Positions 56,082 to 64,000 of a stretch of 64,000 nt of DNA are shown piece by piece; the stretch's first letter is position 1, and each line of letters starts with the position of its first letter. Source of the DNA: Brachypterus glaber. Taxonomy: Eukaryota; Arthropoda; Insecta; Coleoptera; Kateretidae. Both the position numbers and the translations under genes were made by a program. The stretch covers positions 1,674,001 to 1,738,000 of the forward strand of contig OY294051.1 in the NCBI GenBank assembly GCA_958510825.1. The letters are read 5' to 3'. A model generated the notes under the pieces. It searched no databases and was not told the DNA's origin. It saw nothing but the letters and a program-made list of their open reading frames with translations.

Positions 56082-56159
56082 TAGTTATATTATTTTGCCC
56101 CTTGAGATTTGCCTCAAAAATTTAACTTCCGGCATGGCAGACTAACATCCCTACCCTAG

Positions 56160-56410
56160 TAGAGATTTACCGTTAAATAAACGTTATATCTATTTTCTTT
56201 TTTTGCGTTTTTAACGAGTTCCTAACGTTAGGTGCGTAACTTTAGAATAACGTTTATCTAACATTTGATAAAAATTCCTAACCTTAGGTTAAAGTGATCC
56301 TAACGTTAGACCTTAACCTTAGGCATCTAACATTCAAACCACATTCATCTATCTTTAAGTCAATTCGTTAGTTATAACAACGTTAGAAATTTTAACGTTT
56401 GGTTAGTCCA
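56160..56410. repeat. Cluster of CTAACGTTAG and CCTAACCTTAGG dyads
   Basis: About ten TAACGTTA-like or TAACCTTA words in 240 bp (CCTAACGTTAGGTGCG, TCCTAACCTTAGGTTAA, CCTAACGTTAGACC and others), alternately spaced. Probably a small foldback element. Confidence 0.6.
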
Positions 56411-56630
56411 CCAGGTTACCCCCCTACTCTGTTACAGCACTACTCCATAAAATACATACTCTCTAAAAATTTTGTTCTTTAAAAACTATATTTTACAATA
56501 TATATACACCTTGACACCCCTACTCTATAACATCTCTACACTATACCATCCCCACTCGCCGTGGTAAAGAAGTATCAAATTTTAAAAATACTATAAAAAT
56601 GATGACAGTAACTTACTTAAAAAATACTCC

Positions 56631-56755
56631 CAAGTAACACAGTAGCTGTAAAGTATTTCTCACCGCTCCTTCGGGGCAAAATTGCAGCCATACTGTTGTA
56701 ATTTTGCTGCGAAACAGCGGTAAGAAATACTTTAAAGCTACTGTGTTACTTGGGC
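56631..56755. mobile_element. 125-bp MITE, copy B
   Basis: CCCAAGTAACACAGTAGCTG and AGCTACTGTGTTACTTGGG ends; same family as 26077-26203, better preserved. Confidence 0.85.
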
Positions 56756-58059
56756 TGTTATACAATATTTATGTTAAAGAGTAGGGATGTTATGGAGTAG
56801 GGATATTATAGAGTAGTCAAATTGAAAGTAGGATAAGTTAGTCTGCCTTCGGAGTAAGTAAAATTTGACGCGAGTGTTGTGGGACACCCAGTACCAAATA
56901 ACATCAAATATTTTCCATTAAACTACTTAATATACGCTTAGATAATGTTGCCAAATTTTAAATGTATCTTAAATTAAACAAAAAAATTGTGTACATATTT
57001 ACTTACCGAGTGTAATATACCGGGTGTGCTAAAACGATGGGACAACCGGTATTAATCACAATTAAAAAAAAATCGATTAGTAGGCGCATCTATCAATAAA
57101 TATCAAAATATAAATCGTACGTTTCTGATAACTATTAAACGCTTTCGGATAGTTATTTTCATATTTATTGCTCAAAATAGACTAATCGTATTTTTTTATT
57201 TACCTGTATATATCCTCTACGTCCCTTGGAAGTAGGTGGTCGGCCTAAGATATCTAGAAAATGTAAGTTATCTCAAAATATTAAGCTTTCAATATTTTTA
57301 AATTTTTTAATTTGTCTTCAATCAAAACCATAAAATTTTGTACGTATCTAATTTGGTAGTTCCTGCTATATCAGTTTTTTTTTTTCAATTGCCACTATCT
57401 TCAAAAAAATATTGATTATGCTGTTTTTGAGATAATTACTAATATTACAGTTAAAATTCAAATTTCTGCTGATATTTAATTTATTTAAGTCAAATATAAT
57501 TTGAGATAACTTAGAATATACAACTTTATTTTCTTCTTGAGCTTTTAAATTAAGCATTATACTGCATGCGCAATAAAAATATTAAATAGATTTATTTGAA
57601 AAATAAAACCTTATTTATATTTTTATTCGCTAAAACACAACTAATTTTGCTCAATGTACAGTATATTAGCTTAGATTTAGTAATTAATAATATAATTTGC
57701 TTAAAATAATACGTGTGGTACCATTCTTTTAAAATATAGCATATTTAAAGCGCTTTTGTCCCTAAACCAACATATTTTTTAATCCGTGGTTTGTGTAACT
57801 TTTTATTTTTCTTTTTATTTGAGAGACGTATTTAATGAAACAAAAATATGCTATATTTCGTAAGAAAACATTAAAATTTATTTCAATTATACACTAATGA
57901 ATATTTTGCATCTTAAAAATAGGGGAACAATATTATGTAGAAAATACGAGGTCAATCGTAGGTAGGTAATTTTAGAGAAAAGAAAAACGATATCAAATCA
58001 TAAGTCACTAGGTAAATTGTAATGGCTGACTTTTGAATGAATCATTATTATTTACTCAT
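56756..58059. other. Noncoding, mariner-like fragment near the start
   Basis: TACCGGGTGTGCTAAAACGA at 57017 looks like one end of a mariner-type element; no partner end recognised. Otherwise AT-rich without genes. Confidence 0.4.
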
Positions 58060-58760
58060 TATTGTTCACTAAAAATCCTTATTTATGACTGATTATTGAT
58101 GAGTCATTATTGATGAGTCATCATTGATGAGTCATTATTGATGAGCCATTATTGATGAGTCATTATCGATGATGCATTATTGATAAGTCATTATTGATGA
58201 GCCATTATCGATTGATAAGTCATTATTGATGAGTCATTATTGATGACTCATATTTGATACGTCATTATTGATGAGTCATTATTGATGAGTCATTATTGAC
58301 GAGTAATTCTTGACAACTCATTATTGTTGACTCATGATGATTATTATTTTCTACTCATTGTTTATAAGTTATTATTAATGAGTGATTATTACCAAGCCAT
58401 TAATAATGAGTTAAAATTAATAAGTCATTATTAGTGAGTTATTATGATTGAGGCATTATTATTAAGTGATTATTTATGAACCATTATTAGTAAGTCAATA
58501 TTAAAAAATAATTTTTAATAAGTCGTTATTATTAAAGCGTTCTTAATCCGCCAATAATAATGAAGTTTTGTTAATATTATATAGGATTAATTAATTAACG
58601 AGTCATTATCAATTTATTATTTATGAGTCATTGTAAATGTTTTTTAAAGCTAGTATTAATGAGTAATTTTTAATGAATTATTAATAATGATTAATAATGA
58701 TTATAATGACTCAAGTCATTAATAAAGAGAAATTATTTAATAGTCATTGACGTTTGTGTT
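58060..58760 (+). repeat. Minisatellite of TCATTATTGATGAG units
   Basis: A 14-15 bp unit is repeated nearly perfectly from 58085 to about 58340 and decays gradually to about 58740 (TCATTATTAGTGAG-type variants). No coding frame. Confidence 0.9.
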
Positions 58761-59144
58761 AATACTGACTGTCAACTATTTACAAATATAGGGACTTTTT
58801 GTGAAAATTTTGGTGTCTGAATGTACTCATGTAAAATATAACTCACTAAGTATTTGTATCAAACAGATTGCCCTTAAATAATACATTGTGTTAATACCAG
58901 TCTACCCTTTTGCTAACTTTTTAACGTCTTGAGATATCGTGTTTACGTTCTTCAACTCAATTATTAATTAACTCAATTTAAGTCGATATATCTTGCCATT
59001 TTAAAGTTAGTAAAGGACTTTTGACATATTATAAATCCTAAAATAGCCTCTTTAAATATAAGTGTAAAATGCAACGATATTTGTACGGAAAATATACCCT
59101 TAATATTAAAATATAGGAAAGTATAAAAAAAATTGTTTTATTGC
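58761..59144. other. Noncoding, nothing recognised
   Basis: AT-rich; no gene seen. Confidence 0.4.
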
Positions 59145-59350
59145 ATATCGTTCATGAACATGCAATACCTACCTCCTAACTGACATTTTTGACCAATACC
59201 TCCTATAAGCTAAAATAGTTTAAATGTAAGACTAAAACGAGAACTAAAACTTCTTTAGGGACAATAGCAACTCTAAGAACTGTTTTTCGTCGCTTCTGAA
59301 AAATTTGACATTTCACACTTAGGAGGTAATGTAATTTCATGGTCGATATA
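59145..59350. repeat. Dispersed element with AATACCTCCTAA ends, copy 2
   Basis: 'GACCAATACCTCCTATAAGC', 'AATGTAAGACTAAAACGAGA', GTTTTTCGTCGCTTCTGAAA and CACTTAGGAGGTAATG match 51425-51690. Confidence 0.65.
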
Positions 59351-59502
59351 TTTGTTTATTATGTTTTAGAAAATTTATACACACCTTTTTACCATTATGG
59401 TATAAAATATAAATATACGTTAAAAGTTTATTATTTTATTAATGAATGGAACAAAAAAAAGTATATCCTTAATTAAATCTTAAATTGTTAAAATTATTCA
59501 TT

Positions 59503-60595
59503 TTAATCTTTTCTTGGTCTTGCGACCACCGCCAAATAGCAGAATGCCCCACATCTTGGAACTGGCTGGGCTGCCAAAAAAGCCCCCCCATCGGGAGAAT
59601 TTGCGTACAACATTGGCATTCTTGAATCTCCTTCTACATCATCCTCGAGACCTGCCATTAAATCGTCTTTTGCTCCCGAACCACCAGGCTAAAAAAAATT
59701 ACCTATTTACCAAAATGAAAAATCAAAATACAAATTAGAATACGGTTTTTGTCTTGGAGGTAATTAAATTATTTTTTTTTTACTAATTTTAAGTCACTGA
59801 AACCAAATCTAGTAGCAGAATCGGGTTAGTTCAGCATTTTTATCCAACCAGATCTATTGAACATAGAAAAATAAAAAAATAATGAATTTTACTTTTTTAT
59901 GAGGAAATATTTTTTGACATATTACTATAGTTATAACTAGGGGAATGATATAATTGGCTACGGATAGGGTGAGATGGAGAGCTGTCTCAAACCTAACTAA
60001 AAACTATATGCGTTTCCGCCAAAACTGCAAATATTTTCAATTTTGGCGAAAACGCACTCACTGATTTCAGAAAAAGTTTGGATTCCAGGGGTAAAAGTGT
60101 CTTTGTCCTTAAGTAGCCAGTTTATTATTATTTTATTCGTACCAAAAGGTGGGCTATGTTGGGCAAGGGGCTATTTGGCGGGTTTTCATTAAATGGGGCT
60201 TCCATGACTCCATGTTGAATATTGTTTATCAAATAATACATAAAATCATTTCTTAGTTTCATCTCATCCATAGATCGATTACTTGATGATAATTTTCTCA
60301 TCCATCTTATTACCCTTTGTCTATCTAAAAAAAGAAAATAATTAAAATGAAAATAGCGTTTTATTAAGTGACAATCTGAGGAGAAAACCAAGTATTCGGG
60401 AAAGCAAAAGCAGTTTTGTCTAATTATGAAAGCTATAGACATTTTTAAACAATAAGGGTGGATTATCTCAAAAAACACATTTAAATGAGAAAATTAAAAC
60501 CTACCTTCACATTGTGCCAAATTTGATAGGGCGTTTTTGGCCAAGAACATGTTATAGTTGAAATCATAGTTAAGATCTTCGATTTTTGAAGCCAT
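59503..60595 (-). CDS. Three-exon gene for a small uncharacterised protein (about 152 aa)
   Basis: Reconstructed on the minus strand. Exon 1 is 60595-60505 (ATG, MASKIEDLNYDFNYNMFLAK..., donor GAAG/GTAGGT, phase 1). Exon 2 is 60324-60143 (acceptor TTTTAG; 'DRQRVIRWMRKLSSSNRSMD', 'NENPPNSPLPNIAHLL'; donor TTTG/GTACGA, phase 0). Exon 3 is 59688-59503 (acceptor TTTTTTTTAG; 'PGGSGAKDDLMAGLEDDVEG', 'GGAFLAAQPVPRCGAFCYLA'; stop TAA). All three junction phases agree. If the weak exon 2 donor is unused, the frame ends four codons later at 60128. The N-terminal half (RVxRWxRKL, FNxNPPxxPLP) recalls a conserved eukaryotic domain of unknown function, possibly DUF4485, from memory and unverified. It is divergent from TRMT1, with about 1.2 kb between start codons. 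Confidence 0.7.
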
Positions 60596-60774
60596 TTTTT
60601 GGACAAATCACAAAAAATTTTGACAAAATTAATGAAAATGTCACGGTTCTATGACAGTTTCCATTAACAATGAAAAAATACAGGTGAATTATTTTTACAA
60701 TACCTTACCTGCTATTTGCTGTTTTTTTTTAGTTTTCCCACTTCTCTAGTTCTAGGCCACTTATTTTAATCACA
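60596..60774. other. Upstream region of the small-protein gene
   Basis: AT-rich, no clear core promoter word. Likely holds the 5' UTR and promoter of the minus-strand gene, by position only. Confidence 0.3.
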
Positions 60775-60856
60775 GCTCTTGAGCTACAATAGTATATTCG
60801 AGGTTTAATTCAATGTATTTCGAATTTTCAAAATTTCCATAAATTATCCTAGATCC
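60775..60856 (+). repeat. 'TCCGTCTG' family, head fragment
   Basis: 'AGCTACAATAGTATATTCGA' and ATTTCGAATTTTCAAAATTT, then CCATAAATTATCCTAG, correspond to the family head seen at 17460 and 50070. The body is cut off by the GGATATCC element that follows. Confidence 0.55.
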
Positions 60857-61209
60857 CAATAATATCCTCTCAATTTCCTTTGTGGCATGTCCCGGGACAT
60901 TAGTCGTATATCCCAAGGATATCCTGCCCGTATATCCCAAGAATATACGGTATGTCCTTCGTACATCTCAGGAAGGTCCCGAGTGGATGACCTGGGAATG
61001 TCCTTTCGGGATATCCCTGGGACGTCCCTGGGAGACACCACGAAGGACATTTGGGATGTACGAGGTATATCCATGTGATATACGGGTTCGGAAGTGGCTC
61101 GACTTCCCGTTTAGTAACAAAAGTATATCCTGGGGAAGTCGCAAATTCCCGTTTAGTAACAAAAGTATATGCTGGGGATATCCATTGTAAAACGTGTCCT
61201 ATATGGGAC
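60857..61209. mobile_element. GGATATCC-dyad element, copy 3
   Basis: Dyad-rich body closely matching 43725-44078, including 'CGACTTCCCGTTTAGTAACA' (present twice here, 61099 and 61144, so an internal duplication) and the end AACGTGTCCTATATGGGA. The left end is degraded. It sits between the two divergent genes. Confidence 0.8.
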
Positions 61210-61771
61210 AAAATTGATTTTTGCATTTTGAGAGAATCGTGTTCCATGAATAATTGTGAATATTGGGGTAAAAGATATAGAATTATATTTACCCCAATTA
61301 CGGTAAAATATTTATTTTTTATTAATTAATAAAGTTTTTTATTTATGAAACACTATTTTTCAATTTTTTTAGAATAGAATGAGTTTTACTCAAGATGATA
61401 TTTTTTTAGGTATTTTTTTAATAAATATTTTTGAACAATTACGTTAACTATTTAGGCATTCCTGAGCACAGTCCATTGGATTGAGTCCAATTATTAGATA
61501 ACATTATATTAAAATTAGATTTAAAAAAAAATGCTTATTTTAGAAAGTTTCGACTTACCCTCGTATACAGAAATCAGTGAAGAACGTTATGCAACAGTAA
61601 ATACAAACAAAAGTATATTTAGTTGTATAACTTCCTGAAAATAAAGATATGCAACCAGTAAAACAGACATGTGTATTCAAAGTTGTCTAACTATACTAAA
61701 CACACGTGAAATAACCTCACTTTTTAATGTTATGAATTTTCTTTAATTTTTCGTGTTCATTTAGTTAAATT
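61210..61771. other. Upstream region of TRMT1
   Basis: AT-rich. No TATA or initiator could be chosen with confidence. The 5' UTR probably lies in the last 100 or so bases. Confidence 0.3.
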
Positions 61772-64000
61772 ATGGCTACAAAAACGATAATTGAAGGCTT
61801 AGCAAAAATTACTACTATTGGAAATGTGTTTTATAACCCTGTGCAAGAATTTAACCGAGATTTAAGGTAAAAAAACAAATTTTATTTTAAAATTCTTCTG
61901 TTCACAATATTGTTTTAGTTTAACTGTAATAAGTACCTTTGCTAAGAATTATGCTTTGGAAAAATTAAATAAAAAAAATAAATCCAAAGAACCAGCTGAA
62001 ATTACAATAGAATTAAACAATGACAATAAAAAAGAAGCTGGTATTAAATACGATGATGGAATAACCATTTTAGAAGCCCTCTCAGCAACAGGCCTTCGTA
62101 GCATCAGATATGCTAAAGAAATACCGGGTGTTAAAGAAATTATAGCAAATGATATATCGATTAAAGCTGTAGAAGATATAAAGAGAAATATCAAAGAGAA
62201 TAATGTTGGTAATATTGTTACACCGAGTCAAGATGATGCAACGTAGGTATACAATTTTTTTGTATAAGAGTACATGATATATTTTCACCATGTATAATTA
62301 TAAAAATTTAGTAAATTTCCTTTATTTATTTATTTATTTTTATATATATATACGTATGTAGCATATGGAATTAATGCTGGGGAGACCCATCAAAGTGGGA
62401 CACCATTTGAAAGAAAATTTTGTGTACTTTTTCTTTATGGGCTCTAAAAAATTACTTTATTTTAGAATGTTGATGTATAAACATAGACGAGAAAATCAAT
62501 TTGATGTAATTGACTTGGACCCATATGGTTGTCCATCAATATTTTTGGATTCAGCAGTTCAGTCCATTAAAGATGGAGGTTTGCTGTTGGTTACAGCCAC
62601 TGATATGGCGGTTTTAGCTGGTAATTCCCCTGAAACTTGTTATAGCAAATATGGAGCTATATCGTTACGAACAAAATTTTGTCATGAAATGGTAAGAAAC
62701 TAAAAAAACTAAACTAAAAAAACATTTGAAACTATTTTTGAATATGTTTTAGGCTCTGAGAATATTATTACAATGCATAGAGTCCCATGCAAACAGATAT
62801 GGGAGATATATTGAGCCTTTATTATCTGTGTCAGCTGATTTTTATATTAGAGTGTTTGTAAGGATATATTCAGGGGCACATAGATGTAAATTTACTACAA
62901 GGTATGTAGATTTCCATATTTTAGCATAGAGAAAAAATTATATACTGGGTGTTTAAAATTAAAGGGCAATTTGAGTTATCTTGCTTTTTTAAACACCCTG
63001 TATATTTTCAAAACTATTTTTTTTTTACTTTCCCTTACCATAGCAGATAGAAAATGGATTTTTTTTGTTTGAAAATGTTTATTTAAAAATACAAAAAAAT
63101 CAATTTCCGCGAAAAAACTCTTATCAGTCTACCAGATTGTGACAGTGCCAACTCAAAAACGCTTTGACGTAAATACTCCAAAGTTTGGACATACCGTATA
63201 AGCTCAATAATGGGAATATGTGTATATTTGAAATCATAAACTCTCGTTAAGGTGAATTCACGTTAACGAGAGTTTTTGATGTTTGCATTTCAGAGAAGTC
63301 AATAGAAAATATTCTGTGTTCACAAAACCGAAAATTCTAAGCTGGGATTGTTTTTTGTAAAAATCAGGGATGGATGGTCAAAGAGGGACTTTTTGGAGAA
63401 ACTCACTTTTTTAGTTTCAATTTTTTATTTTATTTATTTTTTAATAAACGTAGGGGAAAGTATTTTTTGTTTGCAGTATTTTTTAATCATTATATTTTTT
63501 ATTCAGCAAACTCTCACATGTATATAATTGTTCAGGTTGTGACAGTTTTGTTTTGCAACCCCTGGGAATTTTGAAAAAGAATGAGAAAAATCCTAACTGT
63601 CCCAAGTTTGGTTTACCAACAGGCCCCTGTGTCAGCACAAAATGTGAAAATTGTGGACATTCAAATCATGTAAGAAAATTTTATTTTTATTTTTTTTTTT
63701 AAACATTTTAGATTTTTTAAAACATTTTACTTTCGAAAAAAAAAAATGGAGTGAATATTTTTTTGCTATAAATTTTATTTTTTTAGGTTGGTGGGCCTAT
63801 TTGGTCAGCCCCAATACATGATCAAACATTCGTAAATCAGCTGCTTTTGGATGCAGCAGAAAAATTAGGTACTTTTAAAAGGATTCACGGAGTTTTGAGC
63901 GTAATAAGTGAAGAATTACTTGACAGTCCATTGTACTACGTTTTGGATAAACTGGCCAGTACTTTACATGTTAGCACCCCACCAATGTTGTCGATTAGGT
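61772..64000 (+). CDS. TRMT1: tRNA (guanine(26)-N(2))-dimethyltransferase, six 5' coding exons (3' end outside window)
   Basis: Exons: 61772-61866, 61919-62242, 62466-62691, 62753-62901, 63507-63669, 63787 to the window end. All have AG/GT borders and consistent phases. About 390 residues are present. The order follows animal TRMT1. The N-terminal '[14 protein letters not shown]' and the SAM-binding '[16 protein letters not shown]' and IIANDIS come first. Then come the catalytic DLDPYG with '[20 protein letters not shown]', '[19 protein letters not shown]', paired cysteines (CSGCDSF, CENCGH) and '[12 protein letters not shown]'. The last visible part is '[20 protein letters not shown]'. The enzyme makes m2,2G at position 26 of many tRNAs in nucleus and mitochondria. 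Exon 5 includes a short 'KLSHVYNC' start easily missed. Human TRMT1 is about 660 residues, so about a third is beyond the window. Confidence 0.96.
62945..63000. mobile_element. 56-bp mariner-like micro-MITE in TRMT1 intron 4
   Basis: CTGGGTGTTTAAAATTAAAG at the left and TTTTTTAAACACCCTG at the right, flanked by TATA on both sides (TA target). One of the shortest elements here. Confidence 0.75.
63236..63275. repeat. Small perfect hairpin in TRMT1 intron 4
   Basis: AAACTCTCGTTAAGGTGAAT followed by TCACGTTAACGAGAGTTT: CTCTCGTTAA and its complement TTAACGAGAG flank a short spacer. No function is evident. Confidence 0.6.

Noticed and set aside
58085..58340. CRISPR-like array
   Set aside because: Units are contiguous 14-15 bp tandem repeats without unique spacers, in a eukaryotic setting.

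Overview
The window looks like a piece of an insect nuclear genome, probably a beetle. It is strongly AT-rich, has spliceosomal introns with GT/AG borders, and its recognisable proteins match animal families. Most of it is transposon-derived. No prokaryotic operon, CRISPR array, rRNA gene or intact tRNA gene was seen. A 200-base run of N (17899-18098) is an assembly gap.

Genes. (1) 4336-5421 (+) is a single-exon GLOD4-like VOC/glyoxalase-domain protein with a serine/threonine/asparagine-rich repeat tail. Two decayed fragments of the same gene lie just downstream. (2) Three GC-rich segments with good splice sites (43258-43455, 49777-50009, 50777-50983, all +) join in phase into the C-terminal end of a single-pass membrane protein of unknown identity. 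The preferred frame crosses two in-frame TGA codons, each followed by C, before a TAA and a poly(A) signal. A further possible exon is at 40555-40728. (3) 59503-60595 (-) is a three-exon gene for a protein of about 152 residues, reconstructed here from splice phases. (4) 61772 to the window end (+) holds the first six coding exons of TRMT1, the tRNA guanine-26 N2-dimethyltransferase. The last two genes are divergent and about 1.2 kb apart.

Repeats. From 1 to 40 kb and between the exons the DNA is a mosaic. There are three 5'-truncated copies of one RNase H-bearing LINE with (TAC)n tails and 9-11 bp target-site duplications, and one RTE-like LINE 3' end. A tRNA-derived SINE occurs twice. There are paired hAT-like elements with perfect 8-bp duplications, PIF/Harbinger-like elements with TAA/TTA duplications, and several Tc1/mariner-like foldbacks at TA sites. 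Multi-copy families of unclear class include a six-copy 'TCCGTCTG' family, a 720-bp family, and a 350-bp family built of GGATATCC dyads. Nesting gives a partial relative chronology, with one clear empty-site proof.

The observations most worth testing are the double UGA-C extension of the membrane protein, hammerhead-like CTGATGA/GAAA cores inside repeats, the GGATATCC dyad elements, and nested or paired elements with exact target-site duplications. All reading was by eye; no homology search or folding was run.
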